A stretch of DNA of 64,000 nt from Eublepharis macularius (lineage: Eukaryota > Chordata > Lepidosauria > Squamata > Eublepharidae). The position numbers and the translations under genes are program-made. The notes beneath the pieces are model-generated. The model had not been told where the DNA came from. It made no database searches and saw only the letters and a list, made by a program, of their open reading frames with translations. The DNA is taken from contig NC_072801.1 in the NCBI RefSeq assembly GCF_028583425.1, forward strand, positions 59,411,766 to 59,475,765, in the 5' to 3' direction. Below are positions 50,801 to 63,194 of the stretch, one piece after another; positions within the stretch are counted from its first letter, which is position 1; each line of letters starts with the position of its first letter.

Positions 50801-52150
50801 ATACCAAAGAACGGTCAGATATGAACAAAATGCTGGAAGCTGGCCAGGTGGAAGAATACTAACAAATTAAGTAGAGCAAACATGTCGTGCTCTACTTTTC
50901 ATGCTATTATAATCATGTCTAAATAATTTTTAACAATACTCAAAGATTCCTGTCTGGCAACTGAATTAAAGGAATCTGAAGATTGAGGAACTGAAGTTAT
51001 TGCTCTATAAGTTTCCCAATGGGAAACATAAAAATCCTCTCTAATCAAGACGAGGTAGACCTCTTGAATAATTCTTGTAAGAGAAAAGACCTTCAGCCAA
51101 GCCCAAGCCTCAAAAATTGTCCCAGCATCACCCCCCCCTCCAAACCCCGTTGAGAACAGACAGCAAGGTCAGTAAAAAGGTGACAGCCCATCAACTGGAG
51201 ACCTGAGGCATTAATAGTAATCTAAATTAAAGGTTGGAGGGGAAGGTAAAGATGTGTAGAAACAATGAAAGTAAAGGAAGGAGCAGAAGGTTTGAAAAGA
51301 GGAATGGAAAACATGTTCTTGTAGGAACAGTGCGATATTTCTATAGACTGTGTGATATTTCTATAGAGTTGAGAGTAACTGAAGGAGTGTAGGTGGTTTC
51401 TGTCCAGAAAAGTGAACTTTTAAAGTAGGAGTGTTTGATCAGAAGGGAAGAAGAAAGGGACGGCATTCAGGGCTTTCCCATGTAATCATGGAAAGAGTTT
51501 TAATAATCAATTGATTGGAGAAAGGAGAATAATAAAGAAACAAACCTAGAAGTGTGCTTGTGGAGCAGAAATAAGAAACAAAAACCAACAATTTGATAGA
51601 TTTTGTGGAGAATACAGGCACAAACAATAAGTTTTGGTGTAATAAACTTCTTCCCAGATGTACATCCATTTTGAAATAGTCAATTTGATATTTATGTATC
51701 AGTGTTTGTCAGCAAAAACATTTAAAGTAAAAAAAAAGATGATGATTGTTACATAATATGTTGTCATGGGGGAAAGCCCACAATTCTTCCAAAATCACTA
51801 ACTCTGCCCATCAATTCTTTTTCAACGAGTTTATTTTGCATTTGTGGAGGTGCAATATAAAAATTCCAGCAGGACAAGAAGTGCACTGTTTTCAAACACT
51901 TGTGGCACAATGAGTCAGAAATCGCGCTAGAAAGACACTATACTTCTGGAAGTTTAGCAAAAGAGTAGCGTCACACCAGGATGTGTAGATTCCGCCAAGG
52001 AATGTACAAACTAAACATACTGGAAAGCTTTCCACAGGTATTCTTTTGTGCAATTTCTAATTACTATGCATAGATGTAATAAATGGTGGTTGGCTCGTAA
52101 AAGGCCAGGGAAAAGCCATTGCCATTCCAAGAGATCTCTGGAAAGATGAA
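47897..52150. other. Intergenic region between genes B and C
   Basis: The first 2.7 kb match the flank of gene A. The minus-strand frame at 50494-50790 (CYCSAGNTDTLYHATFKC) resembles the zinc-knuckle-like C-terminal tail of a LINE, uncertain. Part of it (about 50488-50557) is also at 21290-21357, the point where block 1 is cut. No host exon was found. Confidence 0.5.
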
Positions 52151-52152
52151 GA

Positions 52153-52165
52153 ACTACATCTCCCA
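52153..52165 (+). promoter_or_regulatory. ZNF143/THAP11-type motif upstream of gene C
   Basis: ACTACATCTCCCA, followed by 'tcatgc', fits ACTAYRNNNCCCR and the fuller ACTACA..TCCCA..ATGC form well. It begins 132 bp before the ATG. Since genes A/B and gene C have otherwise diverged here, the retained motif suggests it is the core promoter element. Confidence 0.62.
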
Positions 52166-52284
52166 TCATGCAGTGAGACTGATGGGTGTGCTCCTTGTGG
52201 AAACCACGTTTTGTTGTTGTCATTCCTTAACCTAAAGATCAGAAGGTGTTTAGTCATTAAGAGAAACTGAGGCAAACGGCTAGC

Positions 52285-55200
52285 ATGGCAACTTATCTGC
52301 GTTACCCAGGCAAGGTGGTAATCGTGACTGGTGGCACCAAAGGCATTGGTCTGGCCATCGTGAAAGAATTTGGTGAGAATGGAGAAAACTGGGTATTGAC
52401 AGAGGGCGGGTTAAAAATAAAATAAATAAATAAATACCTTGTGGACTAGAGGGTGCTTGTTAGCCTTTGATATACCTTATATAAAAGGTATGATTTACTT
52501 GGAATATATTCCAGAAGTGATTCATGGTACTGAAAACAGATTACAAGAACTATCCCTATCCACTGTGATTCAAATTCTAGGTGTGGGGGGGGGACTAGAA
52601 GTGGTGTGGTTTCTATTTTAATAGCAAATGAAACTGCAGCTGCTGAATTTCAACCTGTTGAGAAGCTCTCGAAGCCCAGACTGCCAGAATACAAGGTGGC
52701 AATCATACTCCTGGATACACTCTCTGACACTAGGAGTGTGAGCCTGTGGGTGGGTGTCCATATTTCAAGAGTATAATTGTCAACTTTTTCTGGCTGGGTC
52801 TCAGTATTGAGGTAGACTTTACCTGTTGAATGCCTGATCATGAAGCTGCTATTAATTTTCAAGGGGGAAATGGTTTAAATAGGATGAGTAGATACAAAAG
52901 AAGAACAAATTCCTATAATTTTAAAATGCATAGCAGAGGCTTTCCCCCCTGTTGAAGGGGAGATCTATTGCCTTAATGCCCCCTAAGTGGGGGGAAGGCA
53001 GTAGGTGAGTCTTTTAAACGAACAAATAAAGCTAGTGTTGCACCTCTGTCTCTCTGTGGGTCAAACCCCTGAATTTTATCTTGCATTCCTTTCTCCCCTT
53101 GCCCTTCAGTTCGCCAAGGAGCCAAAGTAGTCTTCTGTTCCCGAGCATCTGGAGGTAAGGCTAGAGCACTTCTCCTTCCCACCCATGACAATCTTTCCTT
53201 ATTTGTTTTTTAAATGTATGTGCTGCCTCTACAGAGACTCTTCTTCAAGCAGTTTACGAAGTAAAACTGAATAAAATCATAAAACTGCACACAATGTTAA
53301 TTTTAAAAAACCTATTAAAACACTGAGTAGGGTAAAAGGATTTTCATAAAACAGGACTTCAGCCAGAATCTGAGTGTAAAAAGAATTTTAAAAGTACAAC
53401 TCCTTGATTGAAAGTCCAGGTATGAGGAAATGTTCTGGCCTGCTGAGGCTAAAGGAGAAAGGCATTCCATAGGTCAGGTACCACCACTGAACAAGACCTT
53501 CCTCTGTTGGCCACACATATCACCTCCTCAGGCAGGGCTGGATCTAGGGTTGCCAACGCCCAGGACAACATAAGTCCGGCTTTTGCCCCACGCATTTGCA
53601 CAGCACGCGCTCCCAACACTGCGCGATGACATCACTTCCATGATGTCATCATGTGGGGGCCGGAGGCATGTTGCCCACATGGCAAGCTGGCCGCCCTGAT
53701 GCACGGAGCGCTGCAGAGCTGGCGGCAGCAGTGTGGGCGGCTGAGTGGAGGGCTGGGAGGCCGCCTGTGCCATTCGCCTGCCCCGCTGATGAGGCAGCTG
53801 GCTTGCCGTGTGATCCTTGTCCGGCGCGTGTGGCATGCCAGCCACCCCGTTGGTGGGGCAGGCGGCTGGCCTCCTAGCCCTCCGCTCAGCCTCATGCACT
53901 GCCACCACCAGCTCCAGCACACTGCCAGTGGCTGGTAGCCGTGCCCGGCGCCCCCTCTTTGGCGGCACCAGGGGAAGACTACCCCCCTGCCCCACCCCCG
54001 TCGATCTGGCCCTGTCTTCAGGCAAGGATTCAGAAGAGGACTCAAGCCGTCATGGTCTTGAAGTTACGAACCAACACTGTATTCATTGTGGCCAAGATCA
54101 GATACGCAGCTAGCACAAAACTTTTAGCGCAGGAGTGATATGATCCCCATATCTATCCCCTTATTCTTTCCTGTTTCCAATATATTTCAGGTTAGCAAAT
54201 ATAAAGAAAACATGAGGTTGAGTGTAGTAGAATCAGGAGCTAAAGTAAGCTGGAATGAGTGGCCAGAGTGGTACTCCTGTCTTGTGTTTCAGGCACTGCA
54301 AGAGAAAGAATATCGGCAAGTAATTTAAGTTCCATTCATCCCTGAGAAGAGTGTTGCAATTGCAAACACACTGAGAGAAATATGCAGATGATGGATCATC
54401 AGACCTTTTCTGGCTGTATATGACCTGTATACTCACTGGTCATCATTCTCTTCTCTTGTGTCCAGTAGGCAACAGTAGATAGGACTTTCCCTCCTCAAAG
54501 AGTTTCCCCATTTATAACAGAATTTGTTTATTTTGCAGCACTTTTAGCTTGCCTTTGTCCAAATGAAGAAAACAACCAAGACAGGGCAGGAACAGTTTTG
54601 ATGCATTTAGCAAATGTACTTGTGTGTGCTTAGAGCTAGGGACGGCTGGAAAGGAAGATTAAGGTATACACAAAAGTGGGTTGCCAACCACCAGATGGCA
54701 CCTGGAGAATTACAACTGATCATCAGGCTACAGAGATCAGTTTCCCTGGAGAAAAATGGCTGCTTTGGAGGGTGGATTGTATGGCATTGAACCCCACTGA
54801 GGTCCCTCCCCTCCCCAAACCATGCCTTCTCCAGCCTCTACCTCCAAGTCTCCAGAATTTCCCTACCCAGAGTTGACAAATCTAACCAAAGTCAGGTTTA
54901 GAAGGCTTGTTTTGCTGGCAACTGTTCTGTTGTATCCCTTTGCAGAGGAAAGGGGGCAAACCATTCAGAGAGAGCTGCAGGATTCAGGAAGCCCAGGTGA
55001 TGCCTACTTCCAGGTCTGTGATGTCCGCAATGAAACAGACATTAAGGTAAGCTAAAACTAAATAAATAGTTGTTCTTCCTTGGGAGTTCTTCAGCATCTC
55101 CCAGAAATGGCTTTCTCCCAATGCTTCAAAGGGGTTTAGCCCAGAGTGGTGGTGGCTGCTTGCAGCTCTGGAATCACAGAACTCTTGATTCTGTTGTTAT

Positions 55201-58200
55201 CCTTCCCCTGCCTTAGATCTCTCTTTATCTTCTGTTCCTGCAGAGGTTGATTTTGGTAACTATAGAACGTTATGGATGCCTGGACTGCCTGGTGAACAAT
55301 GCTGGAGTTGGTGAGCGAATTCCAAACTGTTGGGGTCAGGGAAGTTTGGCATGGATGCAAGTTTAACTTGTTTAACAAAAGGTTCAAGGAACAGTTGTTG
55401 GATGTCTTTTGTGCAAAGAGGAAAAGACCTTGCAGGGGGCAGCAAGCTCTAGCTTGACCCGTCAGCAGGGGTGTACCTTCTTTCTAAAGGGTTTTTCCTT
55501 GTCTGTCTGCAGAATGCTATTTTTCAGTTTTTCTTCTAGAACTCTCCACACTCTCACTCAACTCACAAGGCAGCCAGTTTAGCTCTTCTCTTTGTTAATG
55601 TTCTATCCAGTTTATTAATTTTCTCTCCAGCTTATTAATGGAATGAATAAAGCTTTTGTTATTCTTCATTATTTCAGTTTTTCTGGCAGCTGCACAGGTA
55701 CTCTGCCAATAGCAATAATATTGTAGATGGCTGTTTACAAACAAATTAAAGAAATCACAGTATCCTAAAAATACAAAGTATTTCTATAAAGCTTTTGGAA
55801 CTCTCTTTCCTGAGACCCACACCCTTTCTAAAGAAAATACTGCCTTCTTTTAAAGAATAATTAACTTATGGATGTTGCTGTTCCAGGATGTAATGATGGC
55901 CTTTAGTTTAATTAGAGAATTAGACTGATTAATGGAGGATTGGCCCATCATTGCCAATTAGCCATGATGATGAAATGAAACCATCATACTACTTTTAAAA
56001 AAACAGTATTACCAAACAAACCAACTTGAAAACCATCAGCCTATTGTGGGGCTGGTGATCTGTTCTCTTCAGGGCTTTTTTTCTGGGAAAAGAGGTGGAG
56101 GAACTCGGGACCGCACAATGACATCACTTTGGGCCAGCTGGAACAAGGGGGGAGTTTTTAAAAGTTTAAATAGCCCTTGGCGAAAATGGTCACATGGTCA
56201 GTGGCCCTGCCCCCTGATCTCCAAACAGAGGGGAGTTTTGATTGCCCTCTGCGCCGCACGGCATGGAGGGCAATCTAAACTCCCCTCTGTCTGGAGATCA
56301 GGGGGCGGGGCCACTGACTATGTGACCATTTTCAAGAGGTGCCGTAACTCCGTTCCACCGCGTTTCCGCTGAAAAAAAGCCCTGGTTCTCTTACTCTTTG
56401 TGGTTCTTGCCTCTGTGAAACTCCCTTCCCTTTGATAGCCACTTGATTCTCTTGCAAACAGGTTATTTTGAAAAGACAGAGGATGTGAGTGCCCAAGATT
56501 TCCTCAACATCATGCAAATCAATGTTGTAAGCTGTTTGTTAGCATCAAAGGTGAATGTTTCTAACATATAAGAACTTTCCCTCTTCTCCGAGGGCAGCTG
56601 GCTTCCTCCAAAGTCAAGCAGAAAAAAAAGGCATGTGATTTTGAGGGGCAATGTGCATGTTAGTCCTCTGGTGCCCAAATCAGAGCGACTGGGGAAGGGC
56701 CATGATTCCACAACTGAGGACCTGTTTTGCACCCTGGGCATTCACCCTTACCATTTCCAGTTGCAAGAATTTCTGCTAGCTGTGCTGGGAAAGATCTCTG
56801 CCAATTGAGTATTCTAAGCTAGGAGGATTAATGGTCTGACACCAGCATATGGCATCTTCATAAGTTTTCTGTTTGAGTTCAGTAGCACCTTTAAGACTAA
56901 TCAACTTTATTGTAGCATCTGACAAAGAGAGCTGTAGTTCTCGAAAGCTTACGCTACAATAAAGTTGGCTAATCTTAAAGGTGCTACTGGAGTCTACTAT
57001 TTTGCAAATACAGACTAACACAGCTAACTCCTCTGGATGTTTGAGTTCAGACACACAGTTTCTCCTTATATTTTGTGTACAGTACGCACTGCCCTACTTA
57101 CGGGAAACAAGAGGAAACATCGTCAATATTGCCAGTATTGTTGGTATTCTTGGGGTGAAGAATGGTGTGTCATATGCTGCAAGCAAGGTAATCCTTCCTG
57201 ACCGAAGGACAGAAATGGCAGCCAACTTTTTTGAAAGTTCTTGTGCCTTTATTTTTTCAATTAAAATTATTTATAAATATATGCAAAGTAAGATCTCTTT
57301 GAGTAATATATAGCACATTCTAGACATTGATTCAGTGAGGTACACAGGATAGAAATTAATTACCAGGTTCATAATTCAATGAGATAGAATATAAATAAAA
57401 TAAAGCATCCTGCTAAATTGTTATAAATCATAAATGTTGATTAGCTTTTCATATAGATGCCATGAAAATGTATTATTAACATGATCCCATCTTTATAAAC
57501 AACAAGCATCATCTAGTGATTCCTGCTATTGCAATAAGTAAACGATCTATAACAAAACTGATTCTATATTTCCTCAAAATATGAATACCATACAAAGATT
57601 ATTCAGGGTATTTCAAAGAAGATATTTCTTCTTATATTTTCTATGACCTTATCATTCCAGACCAATATGAATATGGCTCAGCATTCCATAAACATATGTG
57701 AAATACAGAAGAGTTTCTTAATGTCTTTTGATTATATGTTTTGCCTGTGTAGAAGGAACATAGCTATGTGGGACGGTAATGACTCAGATGCTGAAAGTCA
57801 ACACTGCAGGATGAGGAGGCCTGGCCTACACACACTGTCCTGTCCTCAGTAGGGTTGCCAACAAGTCTTGAGAAAAAGAGCTTGTCTCTTTAATAAAAGC
57901 TTAGCAGTACTTGGATTATAGACATGATTCATGCCTATATAGTACTTAAAAACTCCCTTCTCTTTATGCACATCAGACAGTGGTCAAGAAGGCCAAACTG
58001 TTTCTGGTCTGTTAGCAATCCAGCTTGTTGTATGTTTATCTTGCAGGGTGCTGTTATTGCAATGACCAAGTCCATGGCCATAGATGAGAGCAAATATGGA
58101 GTACGAGTCAACAGGTAAAAATAGTTTTTATCCACACAGAACCATTAATGTACATTTACCATATGCAGAGGAACATCAGAAAGAAAGATGGGTCTTTCAT

Positions 58201-61200
58201 ATCCCAACACAAGGAGCTTCCAGACTAGGATAAAAAGTAAAGAGATAGAGATAATAGAGCCAGGGTTCCCAACATGGAGCCTGTGGGCACCATGACACCC
58301 ACCCACACGTGTCCTGGTGCCCACTAAGTGTTTTCATAAAGTGGGTCTGGCCATGTGGGGCTCTTGCCCATTAGGGCTTCTGATTGTCCACTGGAGATCT
58401 GATTGGCTGTGCAGATTAAAATAACATGTCAGTTCCAGATACCACTACAGTGTCAGCTTCATTATGTCTCACTCCTTTTTCCCAATCTATTTTTAAAATC
58501 ACCTTTCTTCTCCACTGCATTTGGGCTTCCTATGTGCATGCAGCTATGCATCCTGCAACACCCATTTTGTGGTAGGCTTCACCTGCTGTGACACACATTT
58601 TGTAGTTGTGCTCTTCCAAAGGTACCTGAAGAGAGAGAAGATAAGGAATTATAATAGATAATTGGCATTGGAAGAGTGTAGGATCCAGAAAATTAGACTG
58701 GGTCACTTTTCTGGAGAAGGTATAAATGCTACAAACACTCCCTATATTTCTTTTCACTTTCTAATGAGAAGAGAAACAGAAGGAATTGATTTAAGCAAAA
58801 AGCATCATAGCTTCTAGAGTTACGAGTTAATGAATCCCATTATTTTCAAATCTATTGGAATGCTCTCCTTTTCTATAAGAATGTGCATAGGAAGTGTCTT
58901 TAAAAATGACAGTTTATATCAGCAAATGGTATATCACCAAAGCATTCAAACCACTGCACCTATAGATAGAGAAGATGGGGGTGGGATGCATGGGTTCTGC
59001 ATACTAGGGGTGTCCCCTATGTCTTCAGTAGAGCACAGCTTTGTAAATTGACTAGACGAAAAATAAGAAACTGGGGGGGGGGGGGGAGAAACCTGTTTCA
59101 GGAACTGAATCTGCTCCAGGAAGCCCAGAATGTAAAGAACTGCTGAAAGCCCACTTAAAGGAGGAAATGGAGCAGGAGGAAGAAGAAATCAACTTTGCTT
59201 ACATCTTCCCCCCAAGAGCTTACAGAATCCTGGAGAAGGAGACAGGTGAAGCAGATAATATTTTCAGGCTGTGCAGCCCCAGTGATTTCTTGCAGCCCCC
59301 CCCCCCCCCGGTTTTTGTAACCAACTATACTAATAGTTTTTGCTACTGTTTTCCTTGTGCTGTAAACAAATGATTTAATTACACATGGATTTCTATTACA
59401 GAGCTATATCATGCCATTTTTTCTGGGATGTATAAATCAACAAATGCATAGGATTGTGAGATGAATCACTTTATATAGCAAGTAAGGTTGTCACAGAAGT
59501 TGATATATTTCTAGGAAGAAGAAGCTTCTTTAAAATGCATTCATTTGGGAACATGTTTCTTGATGTTTCATAATGCCCTTGCCCTCCTCCCCTTCTTCTT
59601 TTTAATTCATAATTATTTTGAACTCTAGCATCTCACCAAATGTTATACGGACTCCTCTGTGGAAAAAGGTGTCCGATCAGTCACCAAATCCAGAAGCATT
59701 AAATCGGAAAGCCAGAGATCAGCAGGCAAGTGTGTGGTGGGAAAACAGGAATTGTGCTGGTACAGATCTCCCTTGCTTTCCCATCCTCAAAGTGGGGCTT
59801 GAAGTTTTCCCAGAATGACAGCTATTCTCTAGACTACAGAAAGGAAACAAAGGTCACTCTTTAGAGTAGGGGAAACAGACATCCACACTAGGGCTACCGA
59901 GGTCCTCTTGGACTTCTGTTTTTCTTTGGAAGACACATCCTTGCTGGGCTCCCTTCCCTCCCCAAATTCTGCCCTCCCCATGCACTGCTTCTACATCTTT
60001 CAAGCCAGAAATGGCAGCCCTAGTTCTACCATGTCCTGGCCTAGGGAGACCATTTTACTCATATCTCAGAAGCTAAGCAGGATCAGCCCTGGCTAGTACT
60101 TTGATGGAATACTACCAAGGAAGTCCATGGTTACATTCTTCACTTTGCAGTCAGGCCTGGTTAAGTTTCCCTTGGGTAGGACCTCAAGCCAGACTAGTGA
60201 GACTTGGGAGCATAGACTGGAGCTGGAGGCAGGGAGCACAGGGCTTGCGCCTAGTGGACCAATTGATCCACTAGTGGACCAGTTGATCCACTAGGCAACC
60301 AATTGATCCAAGAAGGGAATCTTCCCAGGGCTCAGCTTAAGTGGGCACAGCTGCACGGCCACTGGTGCTGGAGTTCCTATGGCTGCATTGTGCATTGAAA
60401 TAATAAAAGGGGTAGGAAACCTCTGAATGACAGAGAAAAAGGTACTGAGTACTAGAAGTCTAAGAATGATATTGAGATGTATGAAAATTATTAAAAGTAC
60501 ATATAATAGAAAATTACAAAAATATGAAAAAATGATTATAATTACAAAGTTAGAAAAAACATCATTACTGCAATAGGCATGTGTTATACGGAATGGACAA
60601 GCTACAAACAATGCATACAATAAAGAAAGGATGCTGGCTAAATTCATTTTTCATTGAATCTTCATGAGTTGTGAGCAACCCTCTGCAATAATTATGAAGG
60701 CAAAAATTGTCTTCAAAGTTGTGGATAATAAATTCTAAAACAATTAAAGCAACCCATAATTTTTAAACATATGTGAAATAGATTGACATATCAAAGGTCC
60801 AAAATGCGTAGAGCTATGTAGTTTCAAAGATCAACATGTAACATCAGTTCAATGCAACCATTATATAACTGGTTGGAGGAGATCATGACAGGTTGTTTCA
60901 CAGAGGCAGGCAATGGCAAACCACCTCTGAGTGGCCTTGCCTTGAAAACCTTGCAGCGTTGGAGGGTGGATGGCGTTTGCTATAAAACAAGTTCTACCAC
61001 ATTTAAGATAGCGATAATAAAGGTTGTATGCACACTGGCACAAAAAATTACAAGTTAGAACTCTGCACCAACAAAACCTGAATTCTACTGCTATCAAATC
61101 CTGCCTCACCCACATTCAGCGCCTGAGACCTCATGATCTTATCTCACATGGGCTGAATATAGAACCCTACATTTCTCTCTTTTCTCTTACACATTTGTAG

Positions 61201-61395
61201 CTTATGGGACGTTTGGGTAGCCCAGAAGAAGTGGCCTTGGGCGTCCTGTACCTTGCTGCTGATGGAACTTTCTGTACCGGTTTCAACCTCGTGCTCAGTG
61301 GTGGAGCGGATATTGGCTTTGGGAAGAAGAGCGAGGTGGATCCTCAGTGTGACCCAAGTGTGAGTGGGAGCTCTCAGGACTCCTCCAGGAAGTAA
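52285..61395 (+). CDS. HSD17B14: HSD17B14-like short-chain dehydrogenase, copy C (9 exons, 284 aa)
   Basis: Exons: 52285-52372, 53110-53154, 54946-55046, 55244-55310, 56462-56550, 57083-57187, 58047-58114, 59629-59725, 61201-61395 (stop). They total 855 nt with no internal stop. Exon 5 is one codon shorter than in A and B, and the C-terminal tail is shorter. Motifs: TGGTKGIG, NNAG, QINVV (catalytic Asn), NIASI (Ser) and YAASK (Tyr, Lys). The second strand ends VVFCSRASG: no acidic residue but an Arg, which in classical SDRs usually means NADP(H) rather than NAD(H). The VNC of A and B is VNS, because the exon 7/8 split codon is AG+C, and the pocket Trp is Arg (VIRTPLW). It uses the GC donor at intron 8. 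It is the most compact and most diverged copy, probably the older lineage from which the relic at 24371 also derives. Confidence 0.87.
52455..52760 (+). repeat. Unclassified dispersed repeat in intron 1 of gene C
   Basis: It resembles 27815-28120, sharing words such as 'ttgttagcctttga', 'agattacaagaactatccct' and 'ctctgacactagga'-like endings. A conceptual frame (ENRLQELSLSTVIQILG) is kept in both copies, hinting at a decayed coding element, but the family is unknown. Confidence 0.45.
53533..54014. mobile_element. GC-rich hAT-type MITE in intron 2 of gene C
   Basis: The ends are CAGGGCTGGATC and the mirror of CAGGGCCAGATC. They are flanked by 8-bp duplications with one mismatch (tcctcagg at 53525-53532, tcttcagg at 54015-54022). 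The interior has an inverted pair at about 53739-53892 ('gctgagtggagggctgggag' mirrored by 'ctagccctccgctcagc'). Long GC-rich frames here are artefacts of composition. Confidence 0.85.
56070..56384. mobile_element. hAT MITE in intron 4 of gene C
   Basis: The ends are CAGGGCTTTTTTTCT and the mirror of CAGGGCTTTTTTTCA. A perfect 8-bp duplication flanks it (gttctctt at 56062-56069 and 56385-56392). The core, with its self-mirroring 'gatctccaaacagagggga' segment, is shared with 46897-47157. Confidence 0.9.
56870..57045. mobile_element. Fold-back repeat in intron 5 of gene C
   Basis: The halves mirror one another ('agtagcacctttaagactaa' against 'ttaaaggtgctact') around 'gttctcgaaagcttacgct'. It is a fuller member of the family at 2575-2724 and 33515-33607. 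It ends only about 36 bp before exon 6. Confidence 0.7.
60030..60195 (+). mobile_element. 5S rRNA-derived SINE in intron 8 of gene C
   Basis: 'atctcagaagctaagcagga', then 'ccctggctagtactttgatg', matches the 5S rRNA internal promoter order more closely than any other copy in the window. It is shared with 24782-24985. Confidence 0.75.
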
Positions 61396-61886
61396 TAGAG
61401 CTGCAAACTGGGGTAGGGACAAGAGCTAAGAGTCCAGATGTCATTTATTCAAAGTCGTCCTTAGAATAAGAAGAGCTCCAAAAAGGCATTGCATCATGAT
61501 GCTATAGCAAAAAGGGATAAAAAGTGAAAGAATGGAAAGTCAGTATGGTGTAGACATTAATGTTGGATAAGGGCAACTCATTTTATAACTTACTGGATGA
61601 CCTTGGGCCAGTCACAGTTACCTAGACTAAGCTACCACCCAGGGATGTTGTAAGCAGAAAGAGGAAAGCCACATGTGTCACTTTAAACATTTTTTTTTTG
61701 AGAAAAGGCTGGATGAAAAGGGTTTGTAATGATTTTAAGTAAATGGGTGCATATGTCTTTAAATGCTTGGTGTGATATAGGTGAAGAGTGGGGGTGAAAG
61801 AGAGGGATGAGTGAGTGATATAACTGGTTGATGACTGAGGGTGTGGGCGGAGTGAAGGCAGTTTTAGACTGAGAGTGGAGAGCAAA

Positions 61887-62205
61887 GTTTCAGTCAGGAG
61901 AAAGCAGGCAAGCTGTGTGCTGCCTGAGCATGTTTAAGTATTTCTGAGAGAAATATAACCTGTATGGAAACCTGAACTGAGTATGTTTGTGAAAGAACAA
62001 TCAGTCAGGGAAAGAGAGGCCAGCTGTGTGCTGCCTGAGCAGTTTTAAGCATTTCTGTGAATAATATTGAGTCAAGAGAAAGCAGGCAAGCTGTGTGCAT
62101 CCTGAGTAAATTTAAGCAGTTCTGAGAGAAATATTGAGTGAGGAAAAGAGAGGCTAGCTGTGTGGTGCCTTAGCATGTTTTAAGTATTACTGAGAACTAC
62201 TTTTA
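61887..62205 (+). repeat. Four tandem copies of a 67-110 bp unit, LTR-like context
   Basis: The phrase 'aggcaagctgtgtgctgcct', followed by 'gagcatgtttaagtatttct' and 'gagagaaatat', recurs four times with drift. An AATAAA signal follows near 62230 and 'gggtcgtaaca' near 62429. This layout would fit the U3/R part of an old LTR, but terminal repeats and target duplication were not established. Confidence 0.5.
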
Positions 62206-63194
62206 TGAAACTGATATGCTTCTTGAAAAAATAAAAGTTTACTTTGTTTTTGTTATATCCTGGAGTATCTGTCATTGCTATATCCCATTCCTATCCTCAG
62301 GGCCACATAGAACCACGAAGGAGCCTCACACTTAGGCACATGACTAAAGGGGAAATTTAAGTAAAATATTTTGGAATATAATATTCTTGGTGGCAGCAAA
62401 CTACCCTAGAGAAAGAAAGGGTCGTAACAGGGTTGCTTAAAGACACAACAATTCAGAAATTCTACACTGATCAAGAACACTCTGTTTTTTTTTAATTCTT
62501 GCAGGTTTTCTTAAATTGATCTCTCTACCTGGAGTCTTTACTATCAATTTGAACTACATCACATTCAAGTGATATTAAATTCCATGCCTTGAAAAGCGTG
62601 TAGAAATTCAGCAGGTGATAGTGTCCCAGTCAGTGCATCTCCACGCAAGGCAACTCTGAAGTTGAAGGTCCAGAATGAAAGATGGCAGCCCCAAGTTGGA
62701 TTCAGCTTCACCTGGCCCAGACTCTGATGCTGTAAACAGAAACTCAACCTTGGAATGTCCCTTCTCTAAATTGCCTTTAGTTTGTCAGATGCATGCACCC
62801 AAGGACAACGGGACCATGAAATTGTTGAACTTCATTAAATGCTTCTTATTGATTTTCTGTTGAATTCCTTTAGTCAACAACTGTGCATGTTCTTATCCCA
62901 AATCCCGTCCTTCAATAAAGGCATGATTCAAAGTAGTGCTATAAATATGCTGTTGCTTTCTGGTTTTGATGCATAAATATGAGTTTTCATCAGGACCTCC
63001 CTCCCTAGTTGAGCTGAGTTTGGTACCCTCTCAGCTTCCCTTCCCTCACCTCCAAGCTCTCTGCCTGGATGGGTTTGCTTCTCCCCTTTCACTCTCTTTC
63101 AGATTGTTTATGAGTGAATTATGCTTGCTTGTTGGTGAAGGAACAGCAATTTTGCATGTCCTTCAAAAGTAGGACTTCTGACCAGAGTGGTGGT

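Noticed and set aside
53528-54113. Overlapping GC-rich frames of 95-165 codons in intron 2 of gene C
   Set aside because: They coincide with a hAT-type MITE with 8-bp duplications and high GC content; no protein family features are seen.
60030-60195. Functional 5S rRNA gene
   Set aside because: Only the internal promoter-like part is recognisable, with many substitutions, and it continues into a SINE tail; a complete 120-nt 5S structure is absent.
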